A stretch of DNA of 49,364 bases from Burkholderiales bacterium (GCA_947371645.1 CANBQJ010000002.1:1-49364), one strand, 5' to 3'; positions 9,846 to 19,398 are shown, numbered from the stretch's first letter. The notes: a model not told the origin generated them from the sequence alone. Numbers and translations are program-made.

Positions 9846-9880
9846 AACCCGGTTGTGCCTCAGGTACAACCGGGTTTTTT
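9846..9880 (+). terminator. Rho-independent terminator after TRAP permease
   Basis: AACCCGGTTGT (9846-9856) pairs with ACAACCGGGTT (9866-9876), extended inward by further pairs, followed by a run of six T. It closes the TRAP-like operon. Confidence 0.9.
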
Positions 9881-9977
9881 CTTGGGCGGCTCCAGGCTTC
9901 GTTGGGCCCGGCTTGGTGTTAAGGTTTTTCATCCTTGCCGCGCGCCAGACGCCGTCGCCTCGCACACCACAGACCCG

Positions 9978-12779
9978 ATGCTGCCTCCCCACCACATGCA
10001 CGCCGCTCTGGCACCGACCGCGCCCAGGCCCAGCCGCTGGCTCCCTCCGCTGGTGATCGGCCTCGCGGCACTGGGTGGCTGCAACACCGCACCACCCACG
10101 CCCAGCGCCACGCTGTCCAAAGCGCCACTGGCTGCCGCCTCTGCACCACCAGCGTCCGCACCAGACAGCGCGTCTGCTGCCACTGCCGCGGCATCCAATG
10201 CGGGCCTGACGCCGTTCGAGCAGGTGACCAAGGGCGCGTCACACGACAGTGGTCTGCTGCACATCTGGCGCAAGGGTGACAAGACCTGGATCGAGGTGCG
10301 GCCCGAGGCCATCGGCAAACCGCTCTTCCTGTCGCCCAAGCTGGCCACCGGCATCGGTGAGGCCGGGGTATTTGGTGGCCTGATGCAAAGCCGCTTTGCC
10401 CAGGTCGGGCGACCACAGTGGGTGGAGTTCCGTCGGGTCAACCAACAGTTGCAACTGCTGGCCATCAACAGCGCCTTCGTGGCCGATGCGCAAGCCCCTC
10501 AAGCCCGTGCGGTGAAGGCGGCTTTTTCACCCAGCCTGCTGGCCAGCGTGCCCCTGGCCAGCGCGCCCAACCCAAGCACGGGCGGTGTGTTGATCGACGC
10601 GTCGGCACTGCTGGTGGGGGACTGGCTGGGCATGGCTGCCCACCTTCAGCGCAGCTACCGCCAGAGCTACGCGCTGGACGCGCGCAACTCTCAGGTTCAA
10701 ACGGCGCGCACCCAAGGCGACACCACGGTGTTCGAGGTGGTGCAGCATTTCGCCACCAACAGCATCGCCGCGCCGGGGGGCAATCCGCCGGGCACGCCCT
10801 CTTCGACCCTGCCGATCAACCAGCCTGACCCCCGCAGCCTCTTCGTCACCCTGCACCTGAGCTTCACGCCCCTGCCCGCGCAACCCATGGTCAGGCGCGC
10901 GGCAGACCCTCGCGTGGGCTATTTCACCAGCACGGTCACCGACTTCACGCAGGACTTGCCCCGCACCCCGCGCGTGCGCTTCATCAACCGCTGGCGACTC
11001 GACAAGAAGCAGCCCGATGCCGCACTGTCAGAGCCGGTCCACCCCATCGTTTTCTGGCTGGACCCGAGCATCCCCGCAGGCTATCGCGACGCCATCACGC
11101 AGGGTGTGCTCGAATGGAACAAGGCCTTCGAGGCCATCGGCTTCAAGCAGGCCATCGAGGTGCGCACGCCACCGGCCGACAAGCCATTCGACACGCTGGA
11201 AACGGGCCACACGGCCATCCGCTGGATGACCAACAGCCAACCCGGCTTTGGCGCCATCGGGCCCAGCCATGTGGACCCGCGCAGCGGCGAGATCATCGAT
11301 GCGCAAATCGCCCTGGAGAGCCTGTCTGCGCGGGCCATCCGCGCGGCGCGCAGCCAGATCCTGGTGACCGGCACCGACGCCGGCTGGCAGCATGGCGCCA
11401 CAGACACCGCATCGCCGCCGGACGACCGTTGCGAACATGGGGCGCTGGCCTATGAGCAACTGGATTGGGGCCTGAACTGGCTGGCCACGCAAGGCACCGA
11501 GGGTGTCACCCCAAGCCTGGACCCGGATGCACCCGAGGTGCAGTCCTTCGTGCAGGCCTACCTCAAAGACACCACCATGCACGAAGTGGGGCATGCCCTG
11601 GGCCTGCGGCACAACTTCAGGGCCTCGCACTGGCGCAGCCCACAGCAGTTGCTGGACCTCAAGCTCACCACCGAGCAGGGCATCAGCGCCTCGGTGATGG
11701 ACTACTCGGCCATCAACCTGCCACCGCCGGGCCAACATGGCGGCGCGCCCTTTCAGACCACCTTGGGGCCATACGACTACTGGGCCATTGCCTACGGCTA
11801 CGGTTCACTGCCGGCCGACGCTCAGGCCGCCAGCCAGGCCTTGAAAGACATCGCCGGCCGTTCAGGCCTGCCCGATCAGGCCGATGCCCTGGCCTTTGGC
11901 ACCGACGAAGACGTGGCCCAGGGCCTGGACCCGGAGGTGCTGCCCTTCGACCTGGGCAATGACCCCGTGGCCTTTGCGCAAACCCGCATCGCCATCGTCA
12001 AAGACCTGCTGGCCCGACAAGCGCAGCCCGCGACGGCGCCCCCGCTCGACCCCAGCCTGGCGCGCCGCGTGGTGTCGTATGGCCTGCGTGAGCTGACCCG
12101 CACCAGCCAGACGCTGCTGCGGCAAGTCGGTGGCGTGGTCATGCGCCGCGCGGCTGCTTACCAGGGCGGCGACGCCCTGCGGCCATTGCCCGCAGCGCTG
12201 CAACGGGCAGCGCTGGATGAACTGGTGCGCACCTACTTGTCGCCTGAAGCCCTGGCCATGCCAGCGGCCCTGCAACGCCGTTTGGCCCCCGACTACCAGG
12301 AACGTGCCGACAATGGCGACGGCAACTTCAACGGCACTGACTTCTCCTGGGCAGACCAGCTGCTGAGCCTGCAGCGGCCCGTGCTGGACGTGCTGACCAG
12401 CGATGGCCTGGCCGAACGGCTGCTGGACAACGCCGACAAGTCCCGCGACAACGAGCCCCAACCCCTGACGGTGAAAGAGCTGCACAAGCGGGTGTTCGAC
12501 GCCGTCTGGGACACCCCGATCAGGCAAGATGCCTTGTCGCCGGCATGGCGCAGCCTGCAGCGCGAACACGTCAACCGCGTGGCGGTGGCGGTGGTGAGGT
12601 CCGGCTCGGGTCGGGCCGACGTGCGCGCCCTGGTTCGCCTGCAGGCCCAGCGCCTGCTCACCCACTTGCGCGAACACAAATTCGGCGGGCCGGACAGCAC
12701 GGCCGAAGCCCATCGCCAGGACTGCATCCAGACCCTCACGGCCGCCCTGCAGGCCAACGTGGTGCGCAACAACCCCTGA
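9978..12779 (+). CDS. Zinc-dependent metalloprotease lipoprotein (DUF5117/DUF4953-type)
   Basis: A 933-residue exported protein. The N-terminus carries a basic patch, a hydrophobic core and the lipobox LGGC, so it is probably a lipoprotein. A low-complexity Ala/Ser/Pro linker follows, then a beta-rich region and a zincin domain with an extended zinc motif HEVGHALGLRH (His535, Glu536, His539, His545) followed by NFRAS. This order fits the large bacterial 'zinc-dependent metalloprotease' family with DUF5117/DUF5118 in front and DUF4953 around the catalytic motif. The Met downstream of the zinc site (SVMDYS) is the expected Met-turn. The frame is open upstream to 9855 across the terminator, so ATG 9978 (or 9996) is the sensible start. 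Substrate unknown; it stands as a single gene. Confidence 0.82.
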   Translation: MLPPHHMHAALAPTAPRPSRWLPPLVIGLAALGGCNTAPPTPSATLSKAPLAAASAPPASAPDSASAATAAASNAGLTPFEQVTKGASHDSGLLHIWRKGDKTWIEVRPEAIGKPLFLSPKLATGIGEAGVFGGLMQSRFAQVGRPQWVEFRRVNQQLQLLAINSAFVADAQAPQARAVKAAFSPSLLASVPLASAPNPSTGGVLIDASALLVGDWLGMAAHLQRSYRQSYALDARNSQVQTARTQGDTTVFEVVQHFATNSIAAPGGNPPGTPSSTLPINQPDPRSLFVTLHLSFTPLPAQPMVRRAADPRVGYFTSTVTDFTQDLPRTPRVRFINRWRLDKKQPDAALSEPVHPIVFWLDPSIPAGYRDAITQGVLEWNKAFEAIGFKQAIEVRTPPADKPFDTLETGHTAIRWMTNSQPGFGAIGPSHVDPRSGEIIDAQIALESLSARAIRAARSQILVTGTDAGWQHGATDTASPPDDRCEHGALAYEQLDWGLNWLATQGTEGVTPSLDPDAPEVQSFVQAYLKDTTMHEVGHALGLRHNFRASHWRSPQQLLDLKLTTEQGISASVMDYSAINLPPPGQHGGAPFQTTLGPYDYWAIAYGYGSLPADAQAASQALKDIAGRSGLPDQADALAFGTDEDVAQGLDPEVLPFDLGNDPVAFAQTRIAIVKDLLARQAQPATAPPLDPSLARRVVSYGLRELTRTSQTLLRQVGGVVMRRAAAYQGGDALRPLPAALQRAALDELVRTYLSPEALAMPAALQRRLAPDYQERADNGDGNFNGTDFSWADQLLSLQRPVLDVLTSDGLAERLLDNADKSRDNEPQPLTVKELHKRVFDAVWDTPIRQDALSPAWRSLQREHVNRVAVAVVRSGSGRADVRALVRLQAQRLLTHLREHKFGGPDSTAEAHRQDCIQTLTAALQANVVRNNP

Positions 12780-12926
12780 TCAGACGCGGGCGCCCTTGTC
12801 CACACCCGGGCGAGGGAAGGCCCCACAACCCGCAAGGGGGACTGTGGCCCGCACAGGGGCACAAGCGAGCAGGCGACAATGGCGGCTGGCGGTGGCTGTA
12901 CACACCGCCGTTGCCCCACCCCACCC

Positions 12927-15155
12927 ATGGACCTGTCCGAACTGTTCTCTGCACAAGGCCCGCTGGCCCGCGCCTTCGATGGCTACCGCGTGCGCGTGGA
13001 GCAGATCGAGATGGCCAAGGCCATCCAGCAGGCCATCCGCGATGCGGGCACCGTGGTGCTGGAAGCCGGCACCGGCGTGGGCAAGACCGCCGCCTACCTG
13101 GTGCCCGCGCTGCTGGAAGGCGGCAAGGTCATCGTGTCCACCGGCACCAAGGCCCTGCAGGACCAGCTCTACCAGAAAGACCTGCCCGCGGTGCGTGACG
13201 CCCTGGGCGTGCCCATCAAGACCGCCTTGCTCAAGGGCCGCGCCAACTACCTGTGCTGGCACCACCTGGACCGCGCCAACCAGGACGCCACCTTGCTGGG
13301 CAGCCGCCAGGAGGTGCGCGACCTGGGTGTCATCAACCGCTTCATCCACCTCACCCCCACCGGCGACAAGGCCGAATGCCACGAGGTGCCCGAGCACGCC
13401 GCCATCTGGTCGCGCGTCACCTCCACGCGCGAGAACTGCCTGGGCAGCGACTGCAAGCGCTACACCGACTGCTTCGTGGTCAAGGCCCGCCGTGAAGCGC
13501 AGGACGCCGACGTGGTCGTGGTCAACCACCACCTTTTTTTCGCCGACCTGATGCTGCGCGAAGAGGGCGTGCCCGAGCTCTTGCCCAACGCCCAGACCAT
13601 CGTCTTCGACGAAGCCCACCAGCTGCCCGACACGGCCACGCTGTTCTTTGGCGACTCGGTGTCGGTGGCGCAGCTGCTGGACCTGATCCGCGACACCCTG
13701 GCCATTGGCCAGTCGCAGGCCCGTGACGCGCTCAACTGGAACGAGGTGCTGGCGCCGCTGGAGCGCGCCAGCCGCGACCTGCGCCTGTGCTTTGGCCCCA
13801 CCGCGCAGCGGCTGTCGCACGCGCAGCTGGGGGCCGACCACCCGCTGCACAACGCCCTGGAGGTGCTGAAAGACGCGCTCATCGGCCTGCGCGAAGCCCT
13901 GGCCACCCACGCCGACCGTGGCCCCGACCTGGCCCAGCTGCACCGACGGGCCGACGCGCTGATGCAAAAGCTCGTGGCCTGGGGCTCGCCCGAGCGCCAG
14001 CAGCAGCCCGAGCTGTGCTGGGTGGACGTGGGCACGCACGGGGTGCAGCTGCACCGCACGCCCATCTCGGTGGCCGATGTCTTCAAGCGGCAGCGCCTGG
14101 GCCTGCAGGACGACGGGGCTGCGGGCGACGACCAGGAGGTGGCGCTCAAGGCAGCGGCGAAGGCCTCTGACGCCAGACCCGACGCCCGGACCAGAGCGTC
14201 AGGCGACACGCCAGGCGATGCACCAGGCTTGAGCGCGGAAGACGCCGCCTGGGCACGCGGCATCGCCGACGAAGACCCTCTGGCCGCCATGGCCGATGGG
14301 GCTGGGGGCGACGACGCCGAAGATGGTGGCCGCGCCTCAGCCCCCCCACGCAAAGCCTGGATCTTCACCTCGGCCACGCTGGCGGTGAAGCAGGACTTCA
14401 GCCACTTCACGTCGGCCCTGGGCCTGGACGACGCCCAATGCCAGAGCTGGTCCAGCCCCTACGACTACCCGCAACAGGCCCTGCTGTACGTGCCCAGCGA
14501 CATGCCCATGCCCAGCGACGCCGGCCACACCGACGCCGTGGTGGACGCCGCGCTGCCCCTGATCCGTGCCAACCGTGGCCGCGCCTTCTTGCTGTGCACC
14601 AGCCTGCGTGCCGTGGCCAAGGCGGCCGAACGCCTCAAGCACCTGCTGCATGAAGCCAATGACCCGCTGCCCGTGCTGCAACAGGGCGAGGTGCCCCGCC
14701 CCGCCCTGCTGGACGCCTTCCGCCGTGCGGGCAACGCCGTGCTGGTGGGCAGCCACAGCTTCTGGGAGGGCATCGACGTCAAGGGCGACGCGCTCACCCT
14801 GGTCATCATCGACAAGCTGCCCTTCGCCCCACCGGACGACCCAGTGCTGGCCAAGCGCCTGGAGCTGCTGTCGCAGCAAGGTGGCAACCCCTTCATGGCC
14901 CACCAGGTGCCGCAGGCCATCATCGCGCTCAAGCAGGGTGCCGGCCGCCTCATCCGCGGCGAGACCGACCACGGCGTGCTGATGATCTGCGACACCCGCC
15001 TGGTGGACAAGCCCTATGGCCGCCGCATCTGGCAAAGCCTGCCGCCCTTCAAGCGCACGCGGGTGGAACAGGAAGCGCTGGACTTCCTGCGGGCCATGCC
15101 CGGCGCCAGCGACACCCCCAGCCTGGATGCCGACACCGCCCTCCCCACCCACTGA
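12927..15155 (+). CDS. yoaA: ATP-dependent DNA helicase, DinG/YoaA-type with Fe-S cluster
   Basis: A 742-residue superfamily 2 helicase of the XPD/DinG group. Walker A GTGVGKT (Lys53), DEAH box at 228-231, and four cysteines at 110, 171, 176 and 182 placed like the 4Fe-4S ligands of DinG/XPD. C-terminal motifs include SHSFWEGIDVKGD and the arginine-finger region QGAGRLIRG. The N-terminus is closer to YoaA than to DinG. YoaA-type helicases unwind 5'-3' and act in replication-fork repair. Relative to E. coli YoaA (636 aa) it has an extra acidic, Ala/Asp-rich, probably disordered stretch around residues 412-470, just before KAWIFTSATL. ATG 12927 begins the conserved part; the frame extends upstream without family similarity. 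Confidence 0.85.
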   Translation: MDLSELFSAQGPLARAFDGYRVRVEQIEMAKAIQQAIRDAGTVVLEAGTGVGKTAAYLVPALLEGGKVIVSTGTKALQDQLYQKDLPAVRDALGVPIKTALLKGRANYLCWHHLDRANQDATLLGSRQEVRDLGVINRFIHLTPTGDKAECHEVPEHAAIWSRVTSTRENCLGSDCKRYTDCFVVKARREAQDADVVVVNHHLFFADLMLREEGVPELLPNAQTIVFDEAHQLPDTATLFFGDSVSVAQLLDLIRDTLAIGQSQARDALNWNEVLAPLERASRDLRLCFGPTAQRLSHAQLGADHPLHNALEVLKDALIGLREALATHADRGPDLAQLHRRADALMQKLVAWGSPERQQQPELCWVDVGTHGVQLHRTPISVADVFKRQRLGLQDDGAAGDDQEVALKAAAKASDARPDARTRASGDTPGDAPGLSAEDAAWARGIADEDPLAAMADGAGGDDAEDGGRASAPPRKAWIFTSATLAVKQDFSHFTSALGLDDAQCQSWSSPYDYPQQALLYVPSDMPMPSDAGHTDAVVDAALPLIRANRGRAFLLCTSLRAVAKAAERLKHLLHEANDPLPVLQQGEVPRPALLDAFRRAGNAVLVGSHSFWEGIDVKGDALTLVIIDKLPFAPPDDPVLAKRLELLSQQGGNPFMAHQVPQAIIALKQGAGRLIRGETDHGVLMICDTRLVDKPYGRRIWQSLPPFKRTRVEQEALDFLRAMPGASDTPSLDADTALPTH

Positions 15156-15208
15156 GCGCAGGGTCAGCTGACACACGGCCATCACACGCGGCCGCTAGGC
15201 TGCAGCGC

Positions 15209-15718
15209 GTGATCTCCCGCATGCCGCCCTGGCTGATATTTTTGCTGAGCTTTGCCGCTTTCCATGCGCTGTGGGAAGGCGTGCGGCCCAGCGCGATGGG
15301 CCGCGGTTGGGTCGAAGGCGCCCTGGTGCCGGCCTCGGCCCGGCTGGTGCAATGGGCACAACCGCAATGGCAGGTGCAGGTCCATGGGCGCAAGCTGCAG
15401 TCAACCGGCGGCGGGGTCACGGTGCAGCGAGGCTGTGAGGGCATGGAGTTCGTGGCCCTGGGCTGGGCCGCCTTGCTGGCGGCCACGCGGTCTCGCCAGG
15501 CAAGCCCGCGCCAACAACTGCAATCGCTGGCCCTGGGCTGGCTGATGGTCACCACGGGGGTCGTGTCGCTGGCTGTGTTGCGCCTGGCCTCCCTCATGTG
15601 GTGCCGCGTGGCCCTGCCCGATGCCTTGGGCCTGTGGCATGGCCTGCTCACGCCGGTGCTGATGGTGCTGGGCACCGCCGCACTGTGCGCCCCGTGGCTG
15701 CGCCCAGACCGCGCTTGA
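15209..15718 (+). CDS. Minimal exosortase family protein (XrtH-like)
   Basis: A 169-residue protein with about five membrane helices and the three residues expected of exosortases: Cys76 in RGCEGME, Arg125 in LAVLRLASL and His144 in LGLWHGL. The short size and the segment VQVHGRKLQSTGGGVTVQ before the Cys resemble exosortase H, the transpeptidase-like enzyme that processes C-terminal IPTL-type sorting signals. It probably cleaves the C-terminal anchor of the S8 protease two genes downstream. The usual Asn before the catalytic motif is replaced (RGC instead of NGC). The GTG at 15209 is listed; ATG 15221 (MPPWLIF) is an equally likely start. The next two genes follow at 16 bp and then a 4-bp overlap, suggesting one transcript. 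Confidence 0.7.
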   Translation: MISRMPPWLIFLLSFAAFHALWEGVRPSAMGRGWVEGALVPASARLVQWAQPQWQVQVHGRKLQSTGGGVTVQRGCEGMEFVALGWAALLAATRSRQASPRQQLQSLALGWLMVTTGVVSLAVLRLASLMWCRVALPDALGLWHGLLTPVLMVLGTAALCAPWLRPDRA

Positions 15719-15734
15719 ACACCTCGACTCCTGG

Positions 15735-16352
15735 ATGCGAATCTGGCGCCATCCCCTGCTGCGCACCCTGCTGTGGGCCTTGCTGATCGCGGGCACGGTC
15801 GCGCCGGTGATCTCGCGCCATGTGGCGATGCTCCTGCCCGCCCTGGCCACGCAACTGGCCTGGATGGACGACCACTACCGCACGCTGTCCCTGCGCGTCG
15901 CGCGGCAATCGGGCGAACCCGTCATCGTGTGGGTGGTGCAGCAGGCGCACAGCATCGTGGTGGGTGAGCGCGTGGCCATGCCTCACCCGCTGGGCCGCGC
16001 CGACGCCAGCACCCTGCTCGTTCACCTCTGGGGCCCCGCCTGCCTGCTGTGGGCCTGGCTGCTGGGCCACAGCAGCTGGCGCTGGCCGGGCGCCCGTGTC
16101 TGCCTGGTCCGCATGACGCAAGGCATCGCCGCCACGGCCTTGTTGCTGACCCTGGACGTGCCCATGGTGCTGTGGGCCGCCATCTGGTCATTGCACGCCA
16201 GCACCATGGCCCCGGGCGACTTTTCCCTGCTCTTGTGGTGGGCCGCGCTGATGGACGGCGGTGGCCGCTGGGCACTGGCCTTGGGCCTGGGCATGGCCAT
16301 CCGGCCACCCTTGTCCCAGCTGAAGGCACCAGCACACGCTTCACCCGCATGA
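15735..16352 (+). CDS. Exosortase-associated membrane protein
   Basis: A 205-residue protein with about five hydrophobic segments (RTLLWALLIAGTVAPVIS, LLVHLWGPACLLWAWLLG, TALLLTLDVPMVLWAAIW, LALGLGMAI) and an extracytoplasmic stretch between the first and second. I do not see enzymatic motifs. Its position directly after the minimal exosortase is the position occupied by the membrane partner in exosortase H loci, so a role as accessory subunit is inferred from context. It ends in ATGA overlapping the start of the S8 protease gene, which implies translational coupling of the partner and the likely substrate. Confidence 0.6.
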   Translation: MRIWRHPLLRTLLWALLIAGTVAPVISRHVAMLLPALATQLAWMDDHYRTLSLRVARQSGEPVIVWVVQQAHSIVVGERVAMPHPLGRADASTLLVHLWGPACLLWAWLLGHSSWRWPGARVCLVRMTQGIAATALLLTLDVPMVLWAAIWSLHASTMAPGDFSLLLWWAALMDGGGRWALALGLGMAIRPPLSQLKAPAHASPA

Positions 16353-18640
16353 CACGCCGGCCAGGCAGGATCGGCTCCATGTTCTGTCTGTCCCTGCCCT
16401 GGGTGCGGTTTCGCGTTGGGCCCCACCTTCACTTCGCCCCCCGCAACGCGCAACGGCAGCGCTGGTGGTGGCCCTTGCTGTCCATCTTGCTGACGGGGCT
16501 TCAGCCCTTGCAGGCCCATGGCGCAGCCCTGTATGTCGACCCGGCCATCGCGCCCCTGCTGGCCGCTGCGCAAGCCGCACCGGTCATTGTGGAGTTCGAC
16601 GACACGCTGCCTGCGGGCCGCAATGCGGAGACCGGTAACGAACGGCGCCAGCGCCGGCAGTCCGTCAAAGACCAGGCGCTGAAGGCCCTCTCGCCATCTC
16701 AACACCGCGCCCGCCGAGACTTCAACGAACTGCCCGACAGCAGCCTCACCCTCACCCACGCCGATGGCCTGAAGGCACTGGCCCAGCAAGCCGGCGTGAC
16801 CCGCATCTTCTGGGACCGGCCACTCAAGGCCCACCTGGCGGAAGCGCTGCCCTTGATCAAGCAGCCCACTGTGGCGCAGGTGATGGGCCGCCAGGGTGCG
16901 GGTGTGGGCATTGCCGTGCTGGACACCGGCGTGGACTACACGCGCAGCGCCTTTGGCTCGTGCGTGTCGCCAGGTGTGCCTGCCAGCACCTGCCGCGTGG
17001 CCGCCGTGTACGAGGCCGCCATCAACGACAACGCGCTCGACAGCATCGGCCACGGCACCGAAGTGGCCATGACCGCGCTGGCCGTGGCCCCCAAGTCCAA
17101 CATCATCGCGGTGGACGTGTTCAATGGCAACTCGGCGTCCAGCTCGGACGTGCTGGCCGGCATCAGCTGGGTGATCGCCCAGCGCAGCACCTACAACATC
17201 GGCGTGATCAACCTGAGCCTGGGCGATGGCGTCCAGCACATTGGCGCCTGCGGCAGCACCGACCCGTTCTATGTGGGCGTGCGCAACGCGCGCAACGCGG
17301 GCATCGTGGTGGTGGCCTCTTCCGGCAACGAGGGCTACAGCGGCGGCATCTCCAGCCCGGCCTGTGTGGCGCAGGCCGTGGCCACCGGCGCGGTGTACGA
17401 CGCCACGCTGGGCACCCTGGGCTGGAACCTCAACCAGGTCAGCGGCAGCACCGGCGCGGTCACCACGAGCACCTGCTGGGACAACGTCCCTGTGGCCGAC
17501 ATGATCACTTGCTTCTCCGACAGCGGCAGCATGCTGGACGTGCTGGCCCCTGGCGCCATGATCACGCTGGATGGCAACGCTGTGGCGGGCACTTCCTTCT
17601 CTGCACCCATGGTCAGCGGTGCGGTCGCGGTGCTCAAGGCGCAGTTCCCCGGCGAGACCCCGACGCAGCTGGAAACACGCATCACCAGCACCGGCAAGGC
17701 CATCGTCGACCCGCGCAATGGCCTGAGCCGCCCAAGGCTGGACGTGCTGGCCGCACAAGGCCCGCCTGTCAACGACGCGTTCAGCGCGGCCACCTCGATC
17801 GTCGGCGTATCAGGCAGCCTGAGCACCTGGAACTTCAACGCCACCGTGCAAAGCGGTGAGCCTGCCCATGCAGGCCTCACCGGCGGCCATTCCCTGTGGT
17901 GGACCTGGACAGCACCCGTGAGCGGCACGCTGTCGCTCGACACGCAAGGCAGCGCCATCGACACGCTGCTCGGTGTCTACGGTGGCACCAGCGTCAGCAG
18001 CCTGCAAACCCTGGCCAGCGACGACGACAGCGGTGGCAGCGGCTCCAGCGCGCTGCGCATGGCCGTTGCCTCGGGTCAGACCTACATGATCGCCGTGGAC
18101 GGCAAGGCTGGCGCGACCGGTGTGGTGCAGCTGGCCTGGTCGGCCAGCACCACGGCCTACCAGGCCGACCTGAGCCTGAGCTGGCCCGTGGGCCTGCCGG
18201 CAGGCTTGAGCCTGGGGCAAAGCGCAGCCTGGTCGCTGCAGGTGAGCAATGGCGGCCCGCAAGCGGTGAGCGACGCGACCGTGACCTTCAGCTGGCCGGC
18301 AGGCTTGAGCTGGTTGACCGGCCCCAGTGGCTGCACGGTGGGCAGCGGACAGGCCACCTGCCCGGTTGGCGCCCTGGCCAGTGGCGGCAACGTGGTCTTG
18401 TCGGGTGTGATGAGCGCCACCTCGGCCGGCAGCCTGGCGCTGCAGGCCCACGTGGCCTCCACGCAGGTGCCCGACACCGTGGCGAGCAACAACGATGGCA
18501 GCAGCGTCACCATGGTGGCGGCTGCGAGCGGTGGCGGTGGCGCAGGGTCCGACAGCGACGTGCCCCTGCCGCCGTGGTCTTACCTGGCGCTGTCTGCGGT
18601 ATTGTTGAGGTGGCTGGGCCGTTGGGGCACGGCACGCTGA
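16349..18640 (+). CDS. S8 subtilisin-like protease with DUF11 repeat and C-terminal sorting signal
   Basis: A 763-residue secreted protease. After an unusually long signal region (hydrophobic core WWWPLLSILLTGLQPL near residues 33-50) comes an S8 domain with complete triad: Asp192 (VLDTGVD), His235 (GHGTE) and Ser416 (GTSFSAP), plus the oxyanion Asn in SSGNEG. Two beta-sandwich modules follow: a PPC-like one (about 475-605) and a DUF11-like one ending in ASNNDGS. The tail is a Gly/Ser linker, then DVPLPPW (737-743), a hydrophobic helix and a basic end, the layout of exosortase sorting signals. ATG 16349 overlaps the upstream stop (ATGA). It is the obvious substrate of the exosortase at 15209-15718. 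Confidence 0.85.
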   Translation: MTRRPGRIGSMFCLSLPWVRFRVGPHLHFAPRNAQRQRWWWPLLSILLTGLQPLQAHGAALYVDPAIAPLLAAAQAAPVIVEFDDTLPAGRNAETGNERRQRRQSVKDQALKALSPSQHRARRDFNELPDSSLTLTHADGLKALAQQAGVTRIFWDRPLKAHLAEALPLIKQPTVAQVMGRQGAGVGIAVLDTGVDYTRSAFGSCVSPGVPASTCRVAAVYEAAINDNALDSIGHGTEVAMTALAVAPKSNIIAVDVFNGNSASSSDVLAGISWVIAQRSTYNIGVINLSLGDGVQHIGACGSTDPFYVGVRNARNAGIVVVASSGNEGYSGGISSPACVAQAVATGAVYDATLGTLGWNLNQVSGSTGAVTTSTCWDNVPVADMITCFSDSGSMLDVLAPGAMITLDGNAVAGTSFSAPMVSGAVAVLKAQFPGETPTQLETRITSTGKAIVDPRNGLSRPRLDVLAAQGPPVNDAFSAATSIVGVSGSLSTWNFNATVQSGEPAHAGLTGGHSLWWTWTAPVSGTLSLDTQGSAIDTLLGVYGGTSVSSLQTLASDDDSGGSGSSALRMAVASGQTYMIAVDGKAGATGVVQLAWSASTTAYQADLSLSWPVGLPAGLSLGQSAAWSLQVSNGGPQAVSDATVTFSWPAGLSWLTGPSGCTVGSGQATCPVGALASGGNVVLSGVMSATSAGSLALQAHVASTQVPDTVASNNDGSSVTMVAAASGGGGAGSDSDVPLPPWSYLALSAVLLRWLGRWGTAR

Positions 18641-18672
18641 CATCCACACCCACTCCGACACCGCAAGCCGCC

Positions 18673-19398
18673 ATGTCCAGAACCTGCCTGACCCTGCAAC
18701 ACGTGAGCTTCGAAGACCTGGGCACCCTGGAGCCGCTGCTGCACGCACTGGGCATCAGGCCAGTGGTGCGCCAGGCGGGCGTCGACGACCTGTCCAGCGC
18801 CACCGCCCGGCGCGAATGGCTGGAGGCCGATCTGGTGGTGGTGCTGGGTGGCCCCATCGGCGTCTACGAAGCCGATCGCTACCCCTTCATCCACGACGAG
18901 CTGGCCCGGGTGAAAGAACGCCTGGACAGCGGCAAGCCGATGATCGGCATCTGCCTGGGCGCCCAGTTGATCGCGGCGGCCAGCGGGCAGCGCGTGTACC
19001 CGGGCCCGGCCAAAGAGATCGGCTTCAAGCCCTTGATCCTGAGCGAGGCCGGCCAGGCTTCATGCCTGCACGCCTTGGCCGCCTGCGGGCACCAGGTGCT
19101 GCATTGGCACGGCGACACCTTCGACCTGCCGCCTGGTGCCACCTTGCTGGCCTCTACAGACCTGGTGCGCAACCAAGTCTTCAGCATCGGGCATCACGTG
19201 CTCGGCCTGCAATGCCACCTTGAAGCCCAGCCTCAACAGATCGAGCGCTGGTTGATCGGGCACACGGCAGAGCTGACGGCCGCTGGCATCGACCTGCACG
19301 CCCTTCGCGCCGACAGCCAGCGCTGGGGCGCTGAACTGGCCGTGGCCTCGCAGGCCGTGTTCGTGGCCTGGCTGGCACAAGCCGGGCTGGTGGCCTGA
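18673..19398 (+). CDS. Class I glutamine amidotransferase family protein
   Basis: A 241-residue stand-alone GATase1 domain. The nucleophile elbow GICLGAQLI contains the catalytic Cys, and GLQCHLE carries the His of the triad with its Glu. VVVLGGPIGVYEAD and YPFIHDELA match the GuaA-like stand-alone GATase group. It probably hydrolyses glutamine or a related gamma-glutamyl compound to deliver ammonia or detach the glutamyl group; the partner is unknown because there is no synthetase next to it. ATG 18673 is 32 bp after the protease stop, so co-transcription is possible. It converges on the small gene at 19418-19792 with a 19-bp gap. Confidence 0.82.
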   Translation: MSRTCLTLQHVSFEDLGTLEPLLHALGIRPVVRQAGVDDLSSATARREWLEADLVVVLGGPIGVYEADRYPFIHDELARVKERLDSGKPMIGICLGAQLIAAASGQRVYPGPAKEIGFKPLILSEAGQASCLHALAACGHQVLHWHGDTFDLPPGATLLASTDLVRNQVFSIGHHVLGLQCHLEAQPQQIERWLIGHTAELTAAGIDLHALRADSQRWGAELAVASQAVFVAWLAQAGLVA

